Shown: positions 35,195 to 45,447 of the stretch, piece by piece | How positions within the stretch are numbered: position 1 is the first letter of the stretch | Layout: every line of letters begins with the position of its first letter | Origin: Amaurobius ferox | Taxonomy: Eukaryota > Arthropoda > Arachnida > Araneae > Amaurobiidae | Direction of reading: 5' to 3' | DNA length: 64,000 nt | NCBI GenBank assembly: GCA_951213105.1 | Contig: OX578137.1 | Span: 74,747,104-74,811,103 of the forward strand | Translations under genes and position numbers: made by a program | The notes under the pieces: generated by a model | The model's database searches: none | Told to the model about the DNA's origin: nothing | Seen by the model: the letters and a program-made list of their open reading frames with translations, nothing else

Positions 35195-36986
35195 CAGTAC
35201 AACCTCGAAAATCCGGACATCCAAAATCCGGAAACCTCCAAAATCCGGACGTTTTCCAAAATTTCGTTTTTTTTTTTTCCCCGGACTGACGAAGTCGCGG
35301 ATTTAAAAAAGATATAATAAGGTAAGATTATTTATTTTATACATAAGATTATTTATTTTACCGTATTTTCCTGTCGTCTTTCTGAACCCGGAAATGAAAC
35401 GAAAGTTTAAATGGACGGCAGTAGATAGATAGGCTCGTGGTTGGAGCGTGAATTGAGTTGTTAGCGTTAATCCCTCCTCCCCCTTATTCAAGTCACAACT
35501 CCCGATGAATTATTTCGCGTAAAATATACATCGTTATTTAAATACGGAATTTTTATTATCAAAATTTCCTTTTCTCATTATTGAAAAAGACATTTTTCTG
35601 AAACAATGTAAGTTTTAATATTAAACACTTTAAAACGTTATCGTAACATTTTATCACAGATGTTCAATTAAATCAAAAAATCCCGAGAATTCATATTAAC
35701 GCTCACGGAAATTTATTTTATTCACTTCGTAGTACGATTTCCATTCTTCAATGTATTCTGTTTTGTCTTTAGAATCTCCTCTCCCTCCCGATATCTGACG
35801 ATTTTTTTGTTCTCGTCGAACGTGTCAGCTTGAAATCGACTGTATATTTTGCCTTTTTTGTTTAGAAAGCCATATTTACATACTATAAATAGCAAATAAA
35901 TAACTAAATAATATCGTATCGCACAGAACCGAGCAACAAGGTCATTAACACACAGACCTCTCAAAGGGGTCGGCTTGCTACCGGTGACAGTCGGCTGTGT
36001 TTACGATCAGGAACTAAGCAAATTCCTTTCTTCGCTTTCCCTGCCCCACCACGTCCGGGTGCTGCTGTAACCTAGTAATGACTCATCGTAATTTAGAATA
36101 ATCATTGAGAGGAGAGATATTTTTCTTTTTTGGAAAAGATATTTATTTTATCTACTGCGATATTTTTTACACATTTGACTATTACTAATAAAGTTTTTAC
36201 TTTTTTCAGAGTCATCAGTCTTTTTAAACATTAGATAATAAATAAAACTTTTAAGTTATTATTTTTTGTTTTTCGTTCGTTAATAGCGAAAACGGTTTAA
36301 ACATATTTACACCTTTAAATATATCGTTAAAAGTGCTAATCCTCGATCTTTATTAAATCTCGGCACTGCATTAAATCTTCCGGCACTTCATTAAATCTCG
36401 ACAAAGCCGATATAACGGAAGTTCTGCACTTTGATGATGATGCGCCAATCGTAAATAAATTGAATGATGGCGAAATTCACGATATGATATTAAATAAAAA
36501 AGATCGAAGTAGTGACGATAAATGTGGAGAAGAAAAAATACCCATTGATAATCTTATGCAAAAAAATCGATCATGCAATTAAAGGTCTTGAACAAAGAAG
36601 CATTATAACCGAGCAAAAGTAATGTCCATCTACAGGATAAAGAAAACTGCTTTCCCATAAACCAAAATTAATGAAATAACAAATGTTAATTCAAATATTT
36701 AAATGAAATGATAAAATGGGATTTTATCATTTCGTTTCATTCACACATTCTAAATTATTAATGTGTATATTTTTTCTTAGAAATTTCTTTTGCCCTATTT
36801 TTTAGATTAAATAATATGTTTTAATTGATTAACTTAACTTTTGCCATTATTTTTACTAAAAATAGTGCTTTATAGTGTATTTAGTTAATATCAAATCTGA
36901 ATTTTATTCAAATTCTTTAATCCGGAAAAATCGAAAATCCGGAATCGGCAAAGTCCGGACGAGTCCGGATTTTCGAGGTTGTACTG
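35195..36986 (+). mobile_element. pogo/Tigger-like transposon inside polB
   Basis: Inverted ends CAGTACAACCTCGAAAATCC and GGATTTTCGAGGTTGTACTG with TA duplicated on each side (35193-35194, 36987-36988). 1,792 bp. On the + strand near 36400-36620 the translation reads DITEVLHFDDD, GEIHDMILN and, one frame over, IDHAIKGLEQRS, which are the C-terminal acidic region of Tigger/jerky-type DDE transposases. The catalytic part is missing, so it is a deletion derivative. PolB coding resumes on both sides at the TA, showing a clean insertion. A diverged relative lies at 58910-59847. Confidence 0.9.
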
Positions 36987-38922
36987 TATACTCATTCCAA
37001 CATAAATCGGTTTATTAAAATATAGTTTTGTTTTTTTCATGTGAACAGCTACCAAATTTTCATCAAAAATAGTTCTACATTTGAAATTGGGTTTAGCAAT
37101 TAATTTTTTAACTTGATCATAATTACAACATAATCTTACATCGATTCGTTTTCTTATACTTTCCATAGTTTTTCCAAATACTGAATTATTCATCAATTTA
37201 TAAAAATCTTTCTCAAAATCATTAGCAGCTTTTTTTTCATTTCAGTGTTTAAATCTATATATTTTTTCAACCAATTCGATTGTTTAAATTGTAATACTCT
37301 ATGTACTCTTGCAACCTTTAAACCCATTTTCAAATATTGTTTTAAATTTCTATAATGAACTACATATTTCTCTTTATCGTATAAAGTTGTTAATAACTTA
37401 CCTTGTTTCGAATTTTCAGGAATTCTATTTTCAGGACATAATGGTAAATCTGAATGATAATCATGTAACTCTTTTGGATATCTTAAACTAATTTCAAATA
37501 TATATCCATTCTCTGAATCCTCTTTTATTTTATGGTTATATACTTCACGTTTAATATAATTTATTTCATCACCATTACACCATTTAAATTCTCCATATGG
37601 TAAATATTGACTTATTAATCTTGCTCACGTGTATCAATTTTAGGTAAGAGAGATTCAAAATCAGCATATATAGTATATGGTACTCTCATTTTTCTTTCAT
37701 GATTTTTAAATTGAATAACTTAATCTTTTTTAGGCATATTAATTGTGACAGCTTCTTTCTCTTTACAGTATTTCTCATATATCTTTAATCTTTCCTCAGA
37801 ATAAAAATGATTTAAACATCTATCACATAAAAATATACGATGATTAGTAATTTGTGATCTGATCAAACTATTCATATTTTTAATCCAACAAAAATGATCA
37901 TTTTTTTCATCTTTCATATAAAACAAGTTTACATGTTTTTCTAATTTATTGTTAGTTATTCTAAGTGGATAAATTGAACCATCATAACTATAAACATTTA
38001 CTGATATATTATTTAGTTTTTCAAATTTCTTAATATTGTCTAATGAAACAGGAAAATCAATTCCTTTAAAATTTAATTCATCTTTATATTGTTCATATTT
38101 TGACACTCTTTGAGGATCTTTGTTGATGAGTTGCTGATAATATAGACCACATAAAACATTTATTATCTTTATTTTTTACTTTTATTATAGCTTGTTTAGA
38201 TTTAATGTTTTCAGGTAAATCAATATAACTTGATCCTCCCAAGGGTTGATACTTATTTATTCTCAATTCCAAAAATTTAATTTCTTCAAGACTCCAACCA
38301 GATCCTTTTGATATAAAATCAGATTCATTTATTAAGTTGTCAATAACATAATCATAAAAATTATGTAAATCATTAGATTTTAATATAATTTGATTCTCAG
38401 TTTTGAATGTAAATTCTTGAATTTCTTCATTCAATTTATACAAACAAAACAATTTAAAATTTACCTTTATACCATTAAATTCTTCCAAAATTTGCTTTAT
38501 TTTTTTATTACAACCTTTCTTTTCTTCTAAAAATTCTAGAGGGATTTTAATATTATTACAATTATTAATTCTATATGATCTTGATATATAAGCAGTTTCA
38601 TATTCCTTAATTTCTACATTACCTTCATCATTTAATAATGCTTTTTTATGTTTTCGACTTGATATGTGATTTTCTAAATGTTTATAATATATACCGCAAA
38701 TAATACATTTTCTCTTTTGTTTCGATCTTTTAATCATTAAGTCTTTCTTTATATGTTTTTCTTTATCTTCAGGTTCGTAATATTTACCACATATACGACA
38801 TTTTCTATTTTCTGTAAATAACTTTTCAAGATTTTCTTCTAGTAACTTTTCTTCAGGAAAGAAAATTACAGATTTAAAATCATTACTATTTTTATCAAAT
38901 CTTAAATTAAAAGAATCAAAAA

Positions 38923-38929
<7 letters not shown>

Positions 38930-39016
<87 letters not shown>
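38930..39016. repeat. Compound (CT)n(AT)n microsatellite within polB
   Basis: About 22 CT units followed by about 20 AT/TA units. In the - frame it encodes a run of alternating Tyr-Ile then Arg-Glu, keeping the frame open for ~100 codons but clearly not ancestral PolB sequence. It marks expansion after the gene lost constraint. Confidence 0.9.
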
Positions 39017-39021
<5 letters not shown>

Positions 39022-39255
39022 ATTACGTTTTTGAGGTTTTTCAATAAATATTTTTTTCTTTTTTTCTAAGTATTTTGATATATCTAAATTTAATAATTCT
39101 ACTAAAACAGGTTTATATTCACCTGTTTTTCTGATATATTTAATTAATAATCTAATTAAATTATCCTTCTTACAGCCTTTAGGTTGTTTAATATTCAATA
39201 GTTTTACTCCTTTTGTAAGTTCATTAATAGTCTTTGACTTTAAGGTGAATATTTA

Positions 39256-39503
39256 TTAGGAAACATTTTTTGAAATAATTTTTCCTGGAAGATGCTTACT
39301 GTGATGAATTCTTTTTAAATGTCTCTTTTTGTTTGTATAGCTATATTGCATACCACATTCACATTTAATTTTTTATATTTCATTATGGAACCACAACATT
39401 TACAATGACTTTGGAAATAAATTTTTCCATTTCTATGATATATATAAAACTCATTTACTGATTTCATAGTCAAACAGTGTATACACTTTTTTGTTAGCTC
39501 CAT
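39256..39503 (-). pseudogene. Small zinc-finger protein, frameshifted
   Basis: ATG at 39503 in TTTCCTAATAAATG. The first part has CIHC and CKCC pairs (a treble-clef-like pattern as at the start of phage/Polinton HNH endonuclease VII proteins). One frame over near 39365 it continues with CECGMQY and HLKRIHH, a C2H2-like finger, ending at 39256 inside the polB start motif. The shift breaks it at about residue 50. Role unknown; possible HNH/Endo VII relative or plain DNA-binding protein. Confidence 0.6.
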
Positions 39504-39922
39504 TTATTAGGAAACATTTTTTGAAATTCATTCCAGATTTTTTCATATTTCTTTTTGACTTTAGAACAAAGTCTTTGGACCTTTATTTTATTTTCAATAT
39601 TAAAAATATCACAAATCTTTTTCATAAAATAATAATAGTTAACTGATTTCTCATAATACATGAAATCTAAAAATTTTAAAAACATATCCTCAACTTCTTG
39701 AGAAATATTATACCTCCTTTTTAATTGATTAAAATAACAAACTCTACTATTATATCTTTGTTTTAAACTCTCATAGTCTATAACATAAAAATATTCTTCT
39801 TCTGAAGAATCATAGATTAATTTCACCTTATGATTATGTGCAACTGTATAATACAAATCTTCATTATCTGAAATATCAGTCGATGCAACGATTTCAACAT
39901 CGTTGAAAAAGTCTGAGGTCAT
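39494..39922 (-). CDS. Polinton accessory protein, 142 aa, unknown
   Basis: Intact ORF starting at ATG 39922 (GGTTAATAAATG). Acidic N-terminus (ISDNEDLYY, DSSEEEYFYV) followed by a lysine- and tyrosine-rich helical half (LKRRYNISQEVEDMFLKFL, VQRLCSKVKKKYEKIW). No family recognised. Its last codons overlap the start motif of the next gene (TTTCCTAATAAATGG). Located between replication and accessory repeat genes. Confidence 0.7.
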   Translation of the reverse strand: MTSDFFNDVEIVASTDISDNEDLYYTVAHNHKVKLIYDSSEEEYFYVIDYESLKQRYNSRVCYFNQLKRRYNISQEVEDMFLKFLDFMYYEKSVNYYYFMKKICDIFNIENKIKVQRLCSKVKKKYEKIWNEFQKMFPNKWS

Positions 39923-40304
39923 TTATTAACCCCGGCAAGTGGGAATTTTTCCCGTAGCATGGAACATAAATATTTTTCGACACCGCGAAGTGGGACAAAC
40001 ACCGCTTCGCGGGGTTGTGATGACTCATCTTCTGAGTCAGAGAGAAGGCGCGATAAACAACCTCAAAGCAGAATGGAAACTGATGATGAGATTTAAAACG
40101 TATAAGTAATGATCAATAGAAGAAAGTGACTGTCGAAACTTTAAATCAAGCTAATGTGATATGAAAGATTTAACATGGATTAATTTTATATGACCCTACC
40201 TGTCAGGTTGAGAAAAGCAGAGAGGTATGTAAAGTTATATTAAATCCTTCCAAATTTTATCATTTAGAAATCTTTTAAAGTCTTGATAGTAAATAAAGTA
40301 TTTT
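39923..40304. other. GC-rich island and small + ORF inside the Polinton
   Basis: Unlike the surrounding ~80% AT DNA, 39930-40080 is balanced in base composition and contains a strong hairpin (CCGCGAAG...CTTCGCGG, 39995-40020). A + strand ATG at 39959 opens 45 codons to TAA at 40094-40096: MEHKYFSTPRSG..., then DDSSSESERRRDKQPQ and METDDEI. TTTTTCCCGTAG just before the ATG looks like a splice acceptor. No TAAATG motif. It could be a captured host fragment or a small gene; the rest of the interval shows nothing. Confidence 0.4.
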
Positions 40305-41661
40305 TTATAAATCCATCCATTCTTCATAATCTGTAAAACCTCTTTCTTCCATCTCTTTTTTAAGTTTTTCTCTGTATTCTTCATCAGACTTTGACTCTAA
40401 ATATTTTTTCAGCTATAATATGGTTTTGTTCATTATCAGAAATTGTAATAGAAACATCAGGATCAAATCCATTTAGTACATTAATTATTCTAGTTACTTT
40501 CCCTACAAAATATTTATCATCACCCTCTTTTAGTTCATATTTTAACACTTTTATTATTTCATTTTTATTCTCATTTTTTAAAATTCTATTAAACACAACT
40601 AATATCTCTCTAAATTTAATATTATGGAATTCTTCCTCCAATAAGTGTCTTTTAATTTTTATATCTAATTCTTTAATGCATTCATCTAAATCATATTTAA
40701 TATCTGTATTTAATAATTTTATGATAGTCTCTCTCAAAGATTTTTGAATATATGTATTATGTACATTTTGAGAGTCATTATATACATTATTATGTAATAA
40801 TCGTCTTCTTAAAATCGGGGGTAAATTTATTTTATCTCCATCATACCATACTTTATATATTCTAGGCAAAAATATTAATTCATTTAGAGATGTAATATCA
40901 TTTTCTCTACAATCTAATAATACTATATTTATTAAATTTTCTATTCCTTCAAGTGAAGTTAATTTATTTTTTCTACAATCTAATTCTTTTAAATTTATTA
41001 AATTTTCTATTCCTTCAAGTGAAGTTAATTTATTTTCTCCACAATATAATTCTCCTAAATTTGTTAAATTTTCTATTCCTTCAAGTGAAGTTAATCTACA
41101 CGTCATACAATATAATTCTTCTAAATTTATTAAATTTTCTATTCCTTCAAGTGAAGTTAATTTATTTTCTCCACAATATAATTCTCCTAAATTTGTTAAA
41201 TTTTCTATTCCTTCAAGTGAAGTTAATTTATCGTCTCCACAATATAGTTTTTTTAAATTTATTAAATTTTTTATTCTTTCAAGTGAAGTTATTTTATTTC
41301 CTTCACAATATAATTATTCTAAATTTATTAAATTTTCTATTCCTTCAAGTGAAGTTAATTTATTGTCTCCACAATATAATTTTTCTAAATTTATTAAATT
41401 TTTTATACCTTCAAGTGACGTTAATTTATTTCCTCGACAAGACAATATTTCTAAATTTATTAAATTTTCTATTCCTTCAAGTGACGTTAATTTATATCCC
41501 TCACAATATAATTCTTTTAAATTAGTTAAATTTTCTATTCCTAACGTTAATTTTTCAATTCCATAATATAATAAAAAAATAGATTTCACTTCAGCAGGAT
41601 TCTCTATATTTAAGAAAGAGATAAATGTTTTTTTTATACTATTATTATATATAACATTCAT
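40305..41661 (-). pseudogene. Leucine-rich-repeat protein, giant-virus style, interrupted
   Basis: ATG at 41661 (TTTCTAAATAAATG). About nine 23-residue repeats of the form NLTSLEGIENLINLKELYC, encoded by nearly identical 69-bp DNA units between ~40925 and 41540. Then comes a non-repeat helical C-terminal domain (LPPILRRRLLHNN, LLNTDIKYDLDECIKEL, VTRIINVLNGFDPDVSI) and, after a shift in an A-run near 40395, a tail ending KEMEERGFTDYEEWMDL at 40305. One Glu codon became TAA near 41312. LRRs with this short Cys-ended repeat are known from giant DNA viruses and bacteria; in a Polinton this is an accessory gene probably used in protein contacts. The + strand 190-codon ORF opposite is an artefact of the repeat. 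Confidence 0.8.
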
Positions 41662-41688
41662 TTATTTAGAAACATTATTATAAAATAT

Positions 41689-42336
41689 TTATTTTTCATC
41701 TTTGTTAGTTAATTGTCTCAAAAGATAAGCACATTCTCTCAAGACTTTTTTAACTTCACAAATCTCTTCAATAATTTTTTCTCTGTAAGGTTCTATTTCA
41801 TGATGACCAAATTTTTATTTAATTCACTCATCTGTATAGCTTGTATTTTTTTCCAATAAACATTAAAAAAGTGATCAGGTAATAGATCAAATTTGTATTT
41901 AATCAAATAACAAAAATCTAATTTATGCATAAATTCTTCTATAAAATTTTCACTAAATGTTTGATATCTAGTTATATACAACCAATTTATATCATCTTTT
42001 AATACTCTCATGGTATCTTCTGAAAGATTTTGAAACATTGATACTTTATATAAATCTAAATGATCAGAAAATTTTATGATAAATTCGTTACTTAAAGTTT
42101 GATAATGAGAAATGTTTTCCCAATCTACTTTATCTTTACATTTTTCTATAAAATCTTCTGATAATTTTTGATATCTAGAAATTTTAGGCCAATCATCAGG
42201 TTGAGCAAATTCTTCAATAAAAGAATCAGACTGATTAATATTGAAAAATTAAATCCATATTTACATGATCTTTAAGATTTCTAATTACATCTTCAGATAA
42301 ATTATTTCTGGAAAATGCATTCCAATCAATACTGAT
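41689..42336 (-). pseudogene. YQ-LSE repeat protein, interrupted
   Basis: Imperfect ~24-residue repeats of the form W..ISRYQKLSEDFIEK..D.V: visible are WPKISRYQKLSEDFIEK, WENISHYQTLSNEFIIK, YKVSMFQNLSEDTMRV, LYITRYQTFSENFIEE. Such repeats occur in proteins of giant viruses and large phages with no known function. After a frameshift near 41795 a helical tail (REKIIEEICEVKKVLRE) ends at 41691. The expected start has ATC in place of ATG (CCAATAAATC), a TAA sits near 42240, and a second shift follows, so it is broken. Adjacent to the LRR gene in the same orientation. Confidence 0.65.
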
Positions 42337-42353
42337 TTATTGGTGAACGTATT

Positions 42354-43226
42354 TTAGAAAGGGATTTTTTCAATATGCATATAAGGTTTTAAAGTGTTTG
42401 ATTTACCATCGGATTTTATCCATAATGTGATGATATCATCACGTTTACCATAAGCAAAACAGGTTACTGTATCTGTATTAGCATTTAAAATTTCCTTACC
42501 ATTGATTTCTAGTGATATCAGTGGACTTTTATCATATATATATTTACTTTCTACTGTATCATATATAGCTATATATATGGAAATTTTCATATACATATCT
42601 GTAGTTAATCGCATCTCTTGATCCAGTAATTTAGAACTCATCATATTGAAATTTACTTTTGTAAATTCTCCATCTGTAAAAATAAGAAAATCATCTTCTA
42701 CAGTAATCCAGATATCTCTATTATCTAAATATATTTTATTGACAGCATCTTTATCATATTCTGGGCCTGCTACTTTACCTATTTTTTTATTTTTTGCATC
42801 AAATTTATCATTCTGTAATATTAACGAATTTTTTTCAAAATATCTTTTATTCACAACATTTTTATCTTTAGGATCTGCTACATTTCCTATTTTATCTTTT
42901 GCATCGTAAGATTTTCTTTCTGAAGAATGTAAAGTTGTTTCATCTAATTCTTTTATTCTCTTACCTGTTTCTTCAGTAAAGGATAAAAAATCCTTATCAT
43001 ATTTAGTTTCTATAAGATCTCTCAATTCAAAATGATTATTCTCTATTTCATTCAAAACGAATCTTTTAATGGTTAAATCTAAATCATCTATAGGATTTTC
43101 ACAATTTTTTAAAATTCTATTTTCCATATCATAATTTCTATCATCCATTAATTTAAAACCTATACCAGGAGCTCCAATAGGCCCTTCTTTCATTTGATCA
43201 TCATAAGGTGGATAATAAGCACTCAT
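42354..43226 (-). CDS. Fibre/spike-like structural protein
   Basis: Intact, 290 codons, ATG in TATAATAAATG. N-terminal proline/glycine tract (PIGAPGIGF) of the kind that anchors fibres, a helical or coiled-coil segment (~35-100), and two shaft-like repeats DAK..IG.VA.P....VVNK.Y (108-133 and 143-168). This wording is typical of phage-tail-fibre and Polinton fibre shafts (DAVNK.Y). A beta-rich C-terminal head follows (WITVEDDFLIFTDGEF onward). It follows the major capsid gene. I infer a trimeric receptor-binding fibre at the vertex; the head is not recognised. Confidence 0.75.
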   Translation of the reverse strand: MSAYYPPYDDQMKEGPIGAPGIGFKLMDDRNYDMENRILKNCENPIDDLDLTIKRFVLNEIENNHFELRDLIETKYDKDFLSFTEETGKRIKELDETTLHSSERKSYDAKDKIGNVADPKDKNVVNKRYFEKNSLILQNDKFDAKNKKIGKVAGPEYDKDAVNKIYLDNRDIWITVEDDFLIFTDGEFTKVNFNMMSSKLLDQEMRLTTDMYMKISIYIAIYDTVESKYIYDKSPLISLEINGKEILNANTDTVTCFAYGKRDDIITLWIKSDGKSNTLKPYMHIEKIPF

Positions 43227-43243
43227 TTATTATAGCATTAATT

Positions 43244-44578
43244 TTATGATTTTAAACTCTTAACCATTGTTATAGTTTTATTTTTCAAATTTATAAAACA
43301 TCTCTTTCTTTCTTTAAAAATAATATAAAACTTATATTTTTTTTTAGTATTCATTAATCTCTCCCAATTAAATTCAATATCTAAATTATTTAAATCTGTA
43401 TAGTTTTCATGATTTGATAAGTCAAAATAAAAAATAGTATACATATCTCCAAAATTCTTCTTATTTATCAAACATCCTGTTTCTGTATTAATATCATTTA
43501 ATCCTGCATGTAAAAGAGCTTCATACACTCTATTATAATCTATTGGTAAAATTCGTTTTGTAACGCATAAGAGGAATTTGTTTATTATTAATCATCAACC
43601 AGCATTCAGTCATATCTATGTTATCAAATATCATGTTATTTTTTTCATAATTACCATCCCTTTCAACGTACTGAGGAATAACATAGACACCTAAAACTTC
43701 ATCTGAGGCTGTAGTTGCTGTGACAGATCCACTATCGTTTTTATAGAGACCTACCATCTTAAATCTATATCGATCCTAATTTACCTCTATATCTTTATCA
43801 GATAAAAATGATTCCATAAACACGCTTTCTGCAGAATTTTTAAATTCCATATAAGGTAAATGCAAGGTTAAACCTTCAACTACTACCTTATAATTAACAT
43901 TTTCGGCAACAGTATATATCATAATCTTATTTTCATTTCATTAAATTTCTATTTCCACTTCAAAACCAGAAATTACCTTTTCATATTCTCTAAAGAAACC
44001 GATTATATCTTTTAAAGGTGTCCATATTTTAATGACATTGCTATCTTTCATTAGTTCCCATCTCTTTGTGAATCCTTCGTTATAATCTTTATTTATTTTC
44101 AAATTATTAAAAAAATCAGTTATTTTAGTAGTATCTTGTAAAGTACCCTCATATTTTAACTCTTTTCGGTCAGCTGAATGAGCTGTATCTAGATAAAAAA
44201 ATTCATCTTGAGCTTGTGATGTTGTATAATCAGGAGTATAATGAGTTAATCTTAAAGCATGATTCATGATTGAAAAATTTGACTGTGTATTTGATTCAAT
44301 TTCGGTATCTCCTATATGTACTTTTAAAGTTTTGATAAAACCACCACCATTTACCAGACAAATGCTATGGATGTTTTATCATGTTTTGTAATTTTTAATT
44401 TTTGTTCAAGATATCCTCTAGAATATAAAATTTTTGCTTTAGTATCATTAATATGAAAAACATAGGTGGCATTCTCATCTGAACTATGTTCTTTTGGATG
44501 AATTTCTCTTAATTCATAACTTTTAATATTATCATTATGATAATAATGAGTATCACTCAAATCATAAATCTTTTGCAT
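43244..44578 (-). pseudogene. Major capsid protein (double jelly-roll), interrupted
   Basis: Starts at ATG 44578 (CTTCCTAAATAAATG). Four or five frames in sequence: 44578-44351, 44267-43941 (ending KIWTPLKDIIGFFREYEKVI, the PLKxIFGFF hallmark of Polinton capsids), 43921-43776, 43757-43533 (QYVERDG, MTECWLMINNKQIPLM) and 43528-43244 (YEALLHAG, YTIFYFDLSNHE, LDIEFNW), the last matching the conserved C-terminal end of the family. About 445 codons in all, in the usual size range. At least three frameshifts or stops. Would form the hexon-like capsomer. Neighbours are the small basic protein upstream and fibre downstream. Confidence 0.82.
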
Positions 44579-44740
44579 TTATTTAGGAAGAATTTTTAAA
44601 CCACCTCCTTTCTTTTTCATAGAAAATATTTCATTTAATTTATTCCGTGTTTGGTCTTCAATAATAGGTTCAGTTTTCAACCAAACCTTTAAAAATCCCT
44701 GTATTTTTTTACTTTTTCTATATAATCTATGTTTATTCAT
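44579..44740 (-). CDS. Small basic protein, 53 aa
   Basis: ATG at 44740 (TTCATAAATAAATG). Encodes MNKHRLYRKSKKIQGFL... ending MKKKGGGLKILPK; its TAA is directly followed by the ATG of the capsid gene, so the stop lies within the next TAAATAAATG motif. Lysine-rich with a Gly-Gly-Gly hinge, which would suit a core/DNA-condensing or capsid cement protein; that is inference. Supported by its position between minor and major capsid genes and by start context. Confidence 0.65.
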   Translation of the reverse strand: MNKHRLYRKSKKIQGFLKVWLKTEPIIEDQTRNKLNEIFSMKKKGGGLKILPK

Positions 44741-44792
44741 TTATTTATGAAGAAAAAATAGGTATAAAATTAAATTCTACAGTTCCTTTATT

Positions 44793-45447
44793 TTAATCAA
44801 TTAATTCACCTTTTTGATTAGTAATCCTCATTTTTATTCTTTCAACAGGATCCGTTTTAACAGGATAATATATCCAATTATTTAATTCTTTTGAAATTAT
44901 ACTACCTGGAGGGTTGTTATTAGTGAAAGAATATATGACTTCTGAATTATATTGATTTATTAAAGATCCTTTTACAACACCACAGTGAATATAAATATTA
45001 TCATTTCCATTGGATATATCAGCTATATGTTCACCTTCAACCTCTGTTTCTTCATCATAACTTCCATATGTCGGTTTTAAAAAGCCTATAATTTTATGAA
45101 AGTTACTTTTTGTAAAATCAATTACCCAACCTTTTTTCAGTTTAATAGATATTCTTTGTCTTGCTTCAATAATACCAAATTTCACAGGTGGATCCTCACC
45201 AAATATTTTTATCATATACTCATTTAAACCTCTTATAGTATAATTACCAATTTGAGATAACAATTGTTATATCTGTGTCTAATTTATATATTCTAAATAT
45301 GTTATTTCCATAATTCTCACTTATATTAAACCATGAAACTTCCATAGAAAATGACTGTAAAGCTAATTTTTTTAATTTAAGAGGTGTAATAAAATTTACA
45401 GTAAATTCCTCTGATTTCTCATGACCTTCAGATTTTAATATTATCAT
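44793..45447 (-). pseudogene. Minor capsid (penton) protein, frameshifted
   Basis: ATG at 45447 (CTGTATAAATG). The first frame (to 45244) and second frame (45263-44793) overlap where one shift separates them. The second part has the conserved Polinton penton pattern: RISIKLKKGWVIDF, then KIIGFLKPTYG, GEHIADIS, IYIHCGVVKGSLINQYNS, IYSFTNNNPPGSII and IKMRITNQKGELID. Length (~218 codons) fits a single-jelly-roll minor capsid protein. Confidence 0.85.

Larger units (their letters stand above)
34574..39252 (-). pseudogene. polB: Protein-primed family B DNA polymerase (PolB), interrupted
   Basis: Replicative polymerase of the element. Pieces in order: N-terminal SAP-like basic segment (39246-39050), CxxC...H zinc fingers near 38815-38640 (CIICGIYYKH), a conserved region with GSGWSLEEIKF and CFMWSILSA (38330-38100), CWIKNMNSL and CDRCLNHFY (37890-37790), exonuclease motif YADFES near 37655, NNSVFGKTMES (fingers motif B, ~37190), YMDTDSF (motif C, ~35115), VGLRSKMYS, and KALGHY-like end (RALGHYK, ~34600). 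Damage: ATG replaced by ATA at the expected start, a CT/AT microsatellite at 38930-39016, a frameshift at 38093-38106, stops and shifts near 37620, a poly-A shift near 37230, the Tigger insertion, a TAA at ~35047 and a shift at 34743-34828. Confidence 0.93.

Noticed and set aside
38930..39016. CRISPR-like or protein-coding repeat
   Set aside because: Simple dinucleotide microsatellite.
40953..41525. 190-codon + strand ORF rich in LLNLLNFLFLQVKLIY repeats
   Set aside because: It is the antisense shadow of the 69-bp LRR repeat, whose - frame gives a real LRR; an in-frame periodic array keeps the antisense frame open.
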